From: Atrina japonica
Taxonomy: Eukaryota > Mollusca > Bivalvia > Pterioida > Pinnidae
DNA: 64,000 nucleotides
NCBI GenBank assembly: GCA_030159075.1
Contig: BROG01000366.1
Span: 570,001-634,000, forward strand
Reading direction: 5' to 3'
Both the position numbers and the translations under genes were made by a program. Numbering within the stretch: position 1 is the stretch's first letter; each line of letters begins with the position of its first letter. Positions 40,010 through 52,800 of this stretch are shown in pieces. Under the pieces are notes generated by a model, which saw only the letters and a list, made by a program, of their open reading frames with translations, searched no databases and had not been told where the DNA came from.

Positions 40010-43000
40010 ATAAATTGTAAATCTATGCAGGTATGCCAAATAATGACCCGATGAAATATGTGTATACTGTATAATGTCAACTTTATACTAACATAGGGGC
40101 CACCATGGCCAAGTTGTTAGAGCATTGTGCCTGAACCCATCACCTCTAGTCAGCCCAGGTTAAAAAATAGTTACTGATTTATCCAACTGATTTCTTACTC
40201 TCAATACCGATTTATAGACAAAATTAGTGAAACGATAACCTAAGCTATCTCTTGATAGAAAATTTGCCAATTTACTTGTGGAAGGCTCGTGGTCTCTTCC
40301 TGGGTACACTAACTGGGTTCTTTCCTCCACAAGTACAACTGGCTGCCACCACTTAACTGAAAAATTGTAGAATTTGGCATAAAACACTAATTAAATCAAA
40401 TACTTACAGATATAAGATCCCAGTCAATATTAACATGTTCATACAAGTCTTTTCTACCAGAAATGGCCGCCTTCAGCTGAATATAGAAACAATTAATGAA
40501 ATGCAGTAGAAACAAATGTTAACTCTTTCATCCCTAAAGACACATTAGGACTGGCCTAAGTCAGGGTTCGAAAAATCCAATTGCCCGCTCGCATTGGCGA
40601 GTAAAAAAATGTTTCGGGCGAGTAAATATACATACTGAACTCGCCCGTGTGGCGAGTGCTGACGCCCCACTGAAAATCTGTTTTCCTTTTTAAATTTCAA
40701 AACTGATCCATTTCCTTCAATTTTAAGTTCAAAATACAATAAAATAAACAATTAGAAACTTAAATAATTACTTTATTGACAATTAAACACGGTAATCTTT
40801 ACCTCATGGCCGAAAATGTCACAGAACACATCGTGTGTTGACTGCTGTTACTTGCAGTTTGTGAAGGAAGTGGAAGTTGGATGTGTGTAAATAAAAGAAC
40901 CAATACCGAACGGACCTGAATTTCAGGATTTGGTAAAATAATCATAACACTATAATTTGTATAAAAGATAGCTGTTGTTTTCATCCAACAATAGTGAAAA
41001 CTTACTTTTGTAATTTATATTGATTTAATTAAACACATAGCAGTAACATCATAAAATAGTAATTATAATAATAATAATTGATTATAGCAATAATATAATG
41101 ATGCATTTACAATTAATTTAGATGTAAATGCATCATTCAGAGACAATATATATTGTATATACATGTAAATTTATCTATTAAAACAACAATAACTTTAAAA
41201 AAAAACAAATTAAATAAAATATTTTTTTCTTTGTGGGCAAACAGATTTTTATTGTGGGCAACCAAAATTTCAGTCAAGAATTTGAATTCTAAAAACTTAA
41301 AATAAAAGCATACAAAAGATGTAAGATTTTCACACATTTTCCATCATAATAAGTAGAAAAAAGACAATTTGTCAAATAAAGAGTATCATATCTGTTAAAG
41401 ACATAGTATCTACGAAAATGGTTATTTTTTTTAGTCGGCAATTTTGCGGAAATATCGAAGATATGACTGAATAATGATCTTCCACGTCGACACTTTTTTG
41501 TATAATTAGCGTAATTAACGGATAAATGCTGATTTGTTGTCGTCGTCTGTAAGAATCAAACTCATTAATTATGCACAGAAACAATCCCAGAAGCACACGC
41601 AATGACCTAGATCGTATCGATATCAATCAATGGATACTGAGGTAAGCACGTGTTGATTTATTTACAATTCGATATTTATACATAATTGTATCGTTTACAT
41701 TAACGGTTTGCATGAAATTAACTTATTTTTATCATTTAATCCTGTTGTGGCTGAATCTGTCAATTTAACAGGTCGGCCACGATTTGTTTTTTGCTTTGGA
41801 CGCCATGCTTTTCACTATCAACAATGGAAATGCGCATGCGCAAATACAGGTCACGCTAAGTTTATATGAATATGGCAGGCTTGCAAAACGAATTTTTGTC
41901 GTACCGACAAAAAATAAAAAAAACGTGGAAAGTTGTGAAATACAATAAAACTATACTTCTATGTGTTTTAATTCAACAATTTTTCGTTTTTTATCTCCAA
42001 ATATTAACATATTTGACCCAAACAATTGAGATTGAAATATTTGAGGAAATCGTAGATACTATGTCTTTAAGTCATGTAAGATATATTTACTTTGAAAAAA
42101 AATTTATACGCTCATAACACATTTACTTTGAAATATGTTTTCATACTTGGGCGAGTGCAAAATGAGTTCGGGCAAGTGGAAGTTATGTAATCACTCACCC
42201 AAAGGGCGAGTGCTTTTAAACAAATTTTTCGAACCCTGTAAGTTATTGATTTACAGAAGAGTCTATTGTTTTTCAGGGGTTGATGAGTTAAAGGCATAAA
42301 ATTTTATCAAAATTACAGTGGAATCTTGCTTTGTTGAAATCAGATTAGTCGAGATTCCGGTTATATCAAAATTGAATAGCCGGTTATGATTTTGATTGAT
42401 AGACATTTTTATATGCATGTACAGTCATTAAATTTTTGGTTATATAAAATTCCAGATACCTCGAAGTAATAAGGGTGGTAGTGTAAACTTCAAGACACAC
42501 ACATTTCCACTGTAATTCTGTTGCCTGATAAAATATCATCAATAGCATTGATTCTAAAACTGCTTCCCCAGTTAAGACCGGAAGTGACTTTGCCCAAGTT
42601 TCTGTAGAGGTCACACAAACTGAGTACAAAGTACTCCAATAAAACTGAATGAAATGGAACAACTTAAAAAACTTCAACCCTCATACTACTATATAACCCA
42701 TTACAAAGTTTTGTGAACTCTTTAAACAAACAAATCAGTGTAATAAATAATGCTGGATCACAGGACTTTTAATCATCTTCGTGCTGCACAGAATTTTTTT
42801 TGCATAATCCATTGCATATATATTCCATGCTTTTTCAAAAAAATGAAAAACAATCCTTAAATATATATATATATCTAGACCATTTACAACACCAAGTTAC
42901 TCCCAAGCTCTTACCAAGTCGGTGCATAACTGATGATTTTTCTCCACAGCAACATCCAGTGGAGTTTTGTTATTAGCATTTTCTACGTTGGCGAGGTCAG

Positions 43001-46000
43001 GGCGTGTTCGTAGTAGCAACTTCATACATTCGGTTTTGTTCTGTAGAGCACACAAGTGTAATACTGTCTCACCATCCTTTGTTTTAGTTGATAGACTTTC
43101 CCTGATAAGAATAAACAACAATGCTTGTAAAAAGATATCAGTGAGAAGCACTCTGCCCCACAGTGCAAGAAACACTATGCCCCAAGATACAAAACAGGAG
43201 GCCCATAGGCTTTAACAGTTGCCTTAATGAAATTATATCCAGTTTTGACCCCTTTTGGAGCTCCTATGGTTACTACCATGGATCCTTTTCATATAAAAGC
43301 ATCCTGTTGCTTCACTAAGGTAAATTAATGCTATGTTTGATTAAAATTGAATCATTGATCATTGAATAATTGAGATGTAAGCCATTCAATGCAGATTTTA
43401 AACCTTCCTGTCTTTGGCAAATATTACTGGATGCTGATCAGCTTTCAACTTATATTAGATCTTTAGAAGTTAGAACTGCACCAAAACTTACAAACAATAT
43501 GTGATCTGAATGATGAAATCTATGAGATGAAGTGTGCACCTGAGTTAGGCAATAAGAACTTACAGACTTGAGTTCTGAATGATGAAATCTACAAGATGAA
43601 GTGTGTAGCCATCTTCATTTTCTATTGCTATATGTAGTGCAGTCTCTCCATTTTCCTGGAAGTAAAATCATTGGTATTAAGATACAGCAGACATTAAAAT
43701 TTTAAATTTTCCTGGAAGTAAAATCATTTGTATTAAGATACAGCAGACATTAAAATTTTAAATTTTCCTGGAAGTAAAATCATTGGTAATAAGATACAGC
43801 AGACACTACAAAATTGTTAATTTTCCTGGCAGACATTAAAATTTTTAATTTTCCTGGAAGTAAAATCATTTGTATTAAGATACAGCAGACATTACAATTC
43901 TAAATTTTCCTCGAAGTAAAATCATTTGTATTAAGATACAGCAGAAACTTCAATTTTAAATTTTCCTGGAAGTAAAATCATTGGTATTAAGATACAGCAG
44001 ACATTACAATTCTAAATTTTCCTGGAAGTAAAATCATTTGTATTAAGATACAGCAGACATTACAATTTTAAATTTCGCCTCAGGTTACTTTTAACCTTTT
44101 ACGACAGAAAACACATTCACCTGTCTAAAATTCAGCATAAATCAACATTTGTCTCATGGATGGACAAATATGTCCGCGGTTAAATTTTTTAACTTGAAAA
44201 TTTTGATTCCATTTTAAATGTGCGGTCTAGTTGTATCATGAGTAATGATTGTTATGCTGTAACCAATTATCCACAAAGGACTTAAATTCTGATAATTAAC
44301 ATGTACTTAGGACACAATATGATCTCAAAGCTAAGCCATATATGAAGACTGTAAAGTCCCAATAATTCTTATAAATATTGCAGAATAACGGACACAAGCG
44401 AATCGTCATCATCCTAGATCTCATATATTTATAGCAACATTCCATATTTGGTTAAAGTTATCTGATGGAAATCAAATTGTTACAAAGACAAAGTTGTAGA
44501 GAGAAATACTGAATTTTCAAAAGCTGAAACGGCCTTAAAGGTTATTGGGGCTACATTTACAAAAAGGCCCCAGACCCAAGGGAAAAAATCTTTCATACCT
44601 ACACCCTACTTTTTTCAAATAACACTGCATGAAGTTAAAAGTTGAAGTTGAGAAGTTAAAAATATTCAAAAAACTTAGATACATGGACAGATTACATATA
44701 AGTCACCTGAAATGAAAAAACGACGTACCATTTCAGGCAAGACACTCATAAGATCCATCCCCTCGGCGAAGATTTGAAGGAGAGCTCCAAGATCTGGTTG
44801 AAGTATAGCCAGCTTTAGATCTTGTTTAAGTTCCTCTTTATCAGAGCTTGTTATAATTGCATATTTGTGAAGTTCATATTTGTTCCTAATAAACTGTTCT
44901 CTATCCGACCTACACAAAAACAAAATAAAATATATCAAAATTTTAAAAAATTTGTTTATGACTGTGCAGTAAAACCTGCTTTAGCGACCACCTGTATATA
45001 AAGACCACCTGGTCACAAAGACCATTTTTTGCTGTCCCCGACAGTACCAGTTGTGTATAAATCAACCTCTATATAAAGGCCATCTCTCTATAAAGACTTT
45101 TTTTTTTGTGTCCCTAAGGAGATTGTTATATACAAGTTTCACTGTACTTGTTAAATGTATTTATTACATTTTTTTTAAACAGAGCTGATGGAATAGAAAA
45201 GCAAATATTGTGTGGAAAGATTTGTGGTACCAAAAGCAGAGGAAGACAACGCACAAAATACACAGACAGTCTGAATAGCTACGCAACGAGGAAAGAATCC
45301 CCCAACAATGAACTCATCAGGAGAACTGACAACAGAGAGGAATGGAAGGCCATGATCGCCGATGTCTGCAACAGACCTGGCACATGAAGAAGAAGAAGAT
45401 TACATTTTTTATAAGATTTTTCAATGAAATAAATGCTTTATTTTTCACTGTTATGTTTCACTGTTATTTTTCATTGATTTTTTAACTTTTACATGCAACT
45501 CAATGCAAAGTAAATAGAAATCCTGTATTTCATTTTTTTGCCAATCAAAATACTTTATTTTTTTCTCTCTTTTGGGACTGCCATTTTCTTCTTTTATTAG
45601 AGTTATCTCCCTTACACTGTCCTAACAAGCTGTCTTCTGCTATGAGTGACACTAACTAGCACACCATTTGCTATTATATATCATCTCAATAAATATAAAA
45701 ATTATTATTTATAATAAATCCTTGATTATCCGTTTGTTTGTCTCATGTCTTTAACTTTTTAACCAATATTTTCCCACATTTCAATGCACTATTTCTTGGT
45801 AGCGGAGTGATATATTTCAACCAACATGTAAAGTGGTTTGTTTACATTTCACACCTCGCAGATTATAGACTCTATCTAGACATAGCTACAAAACGCCAGG
45901 TAACAAAACATGACTCAAAAATGTAATAAATAGAATATTTGACAATTGATTTTGAATAACATGTTTATTACATCATGAGGCAGGAGAATACATAAAACTC

Positions 46001-46765
46001 GTGCTACACACTCCTGTTAAATATGTAATCTCCTGCCTCACTCGATGTAATAAACATGTTATTCAAAAACAATTGTCAAATATCCTCTATATATTTCTGG
46101 TAAGACTCTCAGGTACTAAGTGTAAGTTTAGAAATAATCATTTAACATACTGAGGTAAGATAAAGAAGTAACATTAGATTTCTGGGGTCACTAAAGGTCG
46201 TAACTTCATGTATAGATGTAAATCTAGATTTTCGTCTAAAATGAGTTTCACTAAAGGTTGTGTCTTTCCTCATACATGTACATACAAACTTACGTCCGAG
46301 TCTACATCTGCTCCTAGCTACTACTAATTCCACACATAATTTAGCGAAGGTTAACGAGTAAGCATATGATTACAACCTTTGGAGAAAGTTCACGTAAATA
46401 AAATCATAACTCAAAGTAACCTTTAGTGAAAATTTAGGGCTTTTTTCACATTTATGGGAACATGGCCTATGGTACTGGAATTGTGAATTTTGAAGCATTT
46501 TGGCTCAAAATTGGGATTTTCTTTCGCATATGTCTCTAATCCTATAACATAGGACCCAGGTTAGCAATATTTACATTTTCTCTTATCTTTTTTATTTTTT
46601 TTTTTTTGTTTCATTTATTTTGCAACTTGCTATTTTTTTTATTTTCTATATTGTTCAGTTGCCATATTTCAACTTTCAAGAAAAACAATGAGTGAAAATA
46701 TCAGCATAAAAATGAGAAATCATGAAAATATTTTATGTTATGTTCATGATTTTGGCCAAAAATTG

Positions 46766-46802
<37 letters not shown>

Positions 46803-49800
46803 AGTCCCAACAAATTTTTGCAATTTCCTACATTTTGACCCCACCCCACTCCCAGGTGTATGTGATGTCAGTGAAGTGTGAGCAATTCTTAGATAAACTT
46901 ACAGACTAGATTTAGTTACTGTATCACAATCTAAACTTGAAATATTGCACTTTATATGTAAGTGCGACAGAATTATAGACGGACAATCAGACAAACAAAC
47001 AAATAGATAGACGGATGGACGATCCAAACACTAGATGCCCCCTGCAGACTTTTCAGGCTGGGGACATAAAAAGATATAATTTGCAATTGGCAATATAGCC
47101 CATTTCTCTCTCAAGAGAAATACTGTTACACTTACATACTACTAGAAGGGTTGAGTTTGATTGCAAGATCCATTTTGGCCTCCATAATTTCATTAAAAGC
47201 GTCATTACCAACTACTCTAGCTAACTGAAAACAGAGAAGAAAATGAATTCTTAATGATGAATCATAAAAATACATATTTATTTAATAAACATGTTAATTT
47301 TCGGAGTTATGGAAATATTTTCTAAAGTAGACAGCTAGAATACTTTGTATATGCCTGATGCCTCAGAATCAGGCCCTGACACCATAAAACTTCAAAATGA
47401 CTTAAGTCTAAAATTTTGACTAAACTCTTGCTAATCCTGAAATATAATTGCCTCAGCAGACCAAGATGAGAATGTTCTTAGACTTAAGTAAACTCTGAAG
47501 TTTTATGGTGTCAGACCCAGGTCCCAAGTTTGATTTCTGGAACCAAGCCATACCTTAAACTTCTTCATAGAAAAGGAAGTAACTATTCCTTTGCAAAGCA
47601 TTCTAAATAAAAGAAGAAGCTGTCTGAGAACACGAATGCCCCCGCTCAAGCTGGCTTATAAAAATACTTTTAAGAGCATTTGATTAAAGAGTAAAAACCA
47701 AAACATATGCAATTTCCAAGTTATAAAGGGCCATAACTCACTAACCAAATTCAAACTATGTCTTGTCTTATCGCTCTTAGCATTGATAGGCAAACTACAG
47801 TCACAACACAGAAATGAAAAAAAAATGCAATTTCCCAAAGTTATAAAGGGACATAACTCTAGAACGGTAAATGACCCACTGCCCAAACTCAACCTCTTTC
47901 TGCGTCTTGTGGTTTTAAGCATCCTGTACACTTTTTATAAAATTTGGATGAAACAAACAAAAGTAAGAGTGTGGAAACAAAAACATGATGAACATCAAGT
48001 GTAACACTTAATACCCCTTTCCCTAGCAGTGGGGGGCATAATAAAAACTGAAAGTCAATGGTCTCTGGGATAAAATGTAAAACTGTCACAGAAGCGGTGG
48101 GGGGCATAATAAAAACTGAAAGTTAATGGTCTCTGGGATAAAATGTAAAACTGTCACAGAAGGTTTGATGTGTTAAGACCCTCACTGCAGTTTATACACA
48201 GGTCAAAGCATGAGTCAAAACTTGTGGCATTTTACCTAAAGCTGGTGTGATATCTAAATCAGTGATAATTTGTCAGTGGAATCATTTACTTGTTTTTAGA
48301 CAGAATTCACTCCGAGATTTGTAATTTCCCTGGGAGTCCATTTTGAATAGCCAACAAAATTACCTTAGAGATTTAAGTGTAATTCAGTTGGAAGTTTACA
48401 GTAAAAGACAGAATTTTCTCAGAGATGTATCATTATATTTTTCAATATAAGACAGAATTTACTGAGAGATGTATAAATCACCGTTTTACTTTGAAAAATA
48501 TAATGTATCATTAAATTTTTCAATATAAGACAGAATTTACTGAGAGATGTATAAATCACCGTTTTACTTTGCGATACCAGAAGCAATTCAGCCAGAAATG
48601 TATAATTCACCGTTATACTTTTCAATATAGGACATGTATGTTTAATTCGCCACTACATATGTGATGTGGAATTCACAATGTAAAATAAAATAAATATGGT
48701 GTATAAGGAACATGACAATACTATGATGATATAAAACAAAATGTAACGTAGAATAAACAACGAAACATGAAATGAGTCATGTGATGTATAACAAAGACTG
48801 TGACGCATACCAAACAAAATTGTTTGAATAATACAACATGGATGCACAAAACACAACGAGCAATTAAAAAACTGTAAATAAATAAAGATCAGTTACTGTA
48901 GATATGATTCTATACCTAGCTAACAGTCAGGGCATAAATGATGGGCTCAACATCCATGGAAATCAGGTGTATCATCATATTTTGCAATACAAGACAGGAT
49001 TCACTCCAAAATGTATAACTGACCACTATACCTTACAGTGACGTGAAGAATTGACTTACTAGTAACTGCGAAGTGCCTAATTCATCTATGACTATACTTT
49101 GAGTTCTAGAGATATGCACACCAAGCTGTCGATGTATCCCACAGCATTCCAGACAAATCAGAACACCATGGTTAGTGGACAACCATTCTGGATCTGTAAA
49201 ATCAAAAACAAACTCGGGGAAGTCAAAAATGTCTCAAATTTGACAAAAATCTTATATTTTCTGTTTTCTAAGATGCCTGTGACCTTGGCCTTTGACCCCA
49301 TGACCTTGAAATTTTGTCAAAATGGTCCTTAGATAATTCCTAGCAACTTTGTCATATATCTTTTTATACAAATAGTCAATCAGTTTTCAGTTATTAAGCC
49401 ATTTGTATACAACTGTACCCTATATTATTCAAGTGCCTCCTAGTGGACCATTTATCGACAGATTTCATTTTCATTCGCAGAATTTGTAGATATTGACTTA
49501 ACAATCATGCATACAAAATTTGAAAGTCATTTGATCATTGGTTCATGAGTAGAAGATTTTTAAAGATGAACCAAGTTTTGGTCCTTTTAGGCTCATTTTG
49601 GGGCCCCTATGGGTCCTAGCCCCTTTTCATTTGCAAACTTCAAGTGGCTTCACATAAAGATGCTGTATGCCAAGTTTGGGTTAAATTGGCCCACTGGTTC
49701 ATGTGGAGTAAATGTTAACTACAGACCAGGACAGAAAAAGATGATCGCAATAGGTCACCATGTACCTTTAGCTCAGGTGACCTAATAAAATTGAAAAGGA

Positions 49801-52800
49801 ATTGATGTAAACGGGAAAATGTATACCTTCTGTTTACTTATATACCTGTGACTTCAACCTCTGACCTCATAACCTTTTAATTTTGTTAAATGAACCTTGG
49901 ATAATTCCTAACAACCTTCTCATATGTTTGTATAAAAGAGTCAATCAGTTACCATAAATCTGGAAATTTTCACGGGACTTTATTTTCGCAAAGCAAAAAA
50001 TCTTAATTTATTCGGGAGATGATATTTTCATGATTCCGAATGCCCATTTCATTAAACTATTATCATACTTCATTACGCAGTAATTTTATTTTTGTGAGCG
50101 AGAGCTCTCACAAAATTTTGCGTTAATAAAATTCTCACAAATAAAACTGGATTTACAGTAAATAGCCATTCCAATGTAATGCCCCCCCCCCCTTTCACAC
50201 TTCTTTACGATCTTTGTAGATATACATGTAGACTTAACAATCGTAAGTCAAGATCAAAATTTATCTTTGGTATAATGAACATGTCTACAAGGTCACATTT
50301 GAAATTTGAACAAGTTCACACACTGAATCAAGATTTTGTTGTTGTTGTTGTATTGATGCTAAACATCCCACTCAAGAATCTTTCAATCATGTGGAGACGT
50401 CACCAAATGCCTGTGAAGGGCTTCAAGTTTTGGTCTATGCTCATGAAGCAGTGAAGGTTATTTAATGTGCTGACACCTACTGTGACATGGGATCTTGGTT
50501 TTTACTGTCTAATCTGAGGGACAAGAAAACCCATTGAATCAAAAAATGAAATGTTTACAAATCAGGTATCCATTTTCATAAAATTTCGAGCAAAACAGAT
50601 CAGAAAGTATGACAACAGATCATTATTTAACTCATTCACCCCTTAAGACACATTTAGACTGATCCAAGTCATTGATTTACAGAGGAGTTCATTGTTTTTA
50701 CAGGGGTTGATACGTAAGCTAAGTCTAATGATATGAATATCAGCTTAGGAAATGATAGTTCACTAATAGTTCATAAGGAGGGTTCATTCTTTGATATAAA
50801 AAATTCTAGACAAAAGTGTTTAGCAAAGTTTCAAACATTTGAGACACCTAGAGTCTGTTGTATTTATTTTTATTGTCACCACATGTGGGGCAGTAATGTT
50901 TACCTGGTTGCCCGCAGTCACAACAAACGTTGTTGCCTGGCAGGTGCTTGACTCGATCAATAATACTGGCAGTTAACTCCCGGACACGCTGATTGACAGA
51001 TGGAGAATTGGTATTGGTTTGGAATGCTTTCAGTAGCACTTCTTCTTTGGCATTGTTTAAAACAGAAATCCACCTGAGAAATTAATAATATAAAGAGCAA
51101 TAAGAATCTATACAAGTACACTTCACATTTTAGCTTAAGAAGACCTTAACACCATTTTTGAGCTTCATTTGATAAGTTGATAGAGAGTACAGCAAATGGA
51201 CAGGCTGAAAGCTTAATCTCATGAAGCCAACTTAATGAGAAATTACCCAAAATGCAACACTTTACTATGTTTCATTACTTTCTCCATGAAAACTGTAAAA
51301 GTCATAACGTAAACAAGAGGCCCAAGTTGGTGTATACCACTCACCTGAGCATCATCAACAAATGTGAAAAGAAAAACATTATATAGGCTTTATTAAACAT
51401 GTGACAGTGAGTACAAATAACACCCCCACTTTGGCTAGTAGATTTCACAGTGTTAGCCCAGGTGGCTACAGAAATTTTGGAGGTATATCTTGCACTTTCA
51501 CAAATTTCAACCGATATTCTTGTAAACTGAGTATACCTTGCAACATGTAGCTAGTGTATGAACTACTTCATAATATGTTTTTGTAGTAAGATTTTTTAAA
51601 TAGCATGTTATTGGAAGAGCAAGCCTCTGGGCTTCCAGACATGCAACTGGGCTCCCAAAAATCCTGACATACAAGCCCAGATGGCTTTTTGATGGCTGAG
51701 TTTAAATTTTATCCCTGAAACCACTGAACTGGCCAACATTTTGCAGACAAAGCTCAAGGTAACAACTTTTTACCAGAACTACAAAGAAAATATTATTTGA
51801 CATTACAATTATTAAAACTGTGACATCATTTTCAAGGAAAAATATTTCCCTTCTGAGATCGGATAGAATTTTGATGAATGCTTTACCCTGCATGTGTTAA
51901 ACAAGGAGCTGCACTTACATCAAGGGGATTGCCTTGGTCATATCATTTGTTGAATAAATATATAATTTCTAAAGTATGCCAAATAAAAATTACAGCATAT
52001 AAAAAAAGAGTTATTTCCCTTGCAGGAATTTCTTCACAGGACAGTAATTAAGGTACATTTACTTACTCTTCCATTTCTTTCTCATCATCAGCCTGGAAGT
52101 GGTAAGTTCTGTTATCTGTGATAAAATAAACAAAAGTTCAACTTAAGAAAAATGAAAAATTAAAATATTCCATAATTCCAACCTTGCACAATTAAAGTCT
52201 TCTCTAATTCAAATCCTTCATAATTCACATCTCTTCATAATTCAAACCTTCCATAATCCAAATCTTCCATAATTCAAACATTTTTACAATTCAAACCTTC
52301 CGAAATTCAAATCTTCCATATAAATCCAAATCTTCCACAATTCAAACCTTCCACAATTCAAATCTTCCATATAAATCCAAATCTTTCACAATTCAAACCT
52401 TCAACATAATTCCAAATCTTCCACAATTCAAACCTTTCCACAATTCAAATCTTCCATAAAAATCCAAATCTTTCACAATTCAAACCTTCCATATAAATTC
52501 CAAATCTTCAACAATTCAAACCTTCCACAATTCAAATCCTCCACAATTCAAATCTTCCCAAATTAAAACCTACCATAATTCAAATCTTCCACACTTCAAT
52601 TAAAATCTTCAATAATTCAAATTTTCCATAATTCAAATCTTCCATAATTCATATCTTCCACAATTCAAATCTTCCACAATTCAAATCTTCCATATAAATC
52701 CCAATCTTCCACAATTCAAACCTTCCACAATTCAAACTTTCCACATAAATCCAAATCTTCTACAATTCAAACCTTCCACATAATTACAAATCTTCCAAAA

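Noticed and set aside
40095..40165. A functional tRNA gene
   Set aside because: It has tRNA-like promoter words (GGCCAAGTTGTTAGAGCAT) but no closed cloverleaf or acceptor stem; it is a SINE head.
43492..43539. A 48-nt in-frame cassette exon made from the duplicated ankyrin sequence
   Set aside because: Phases fit both neighbours, but the intron from the upstream exon would be only 24 nt, and direct joining to the earlier exon is out of frame.
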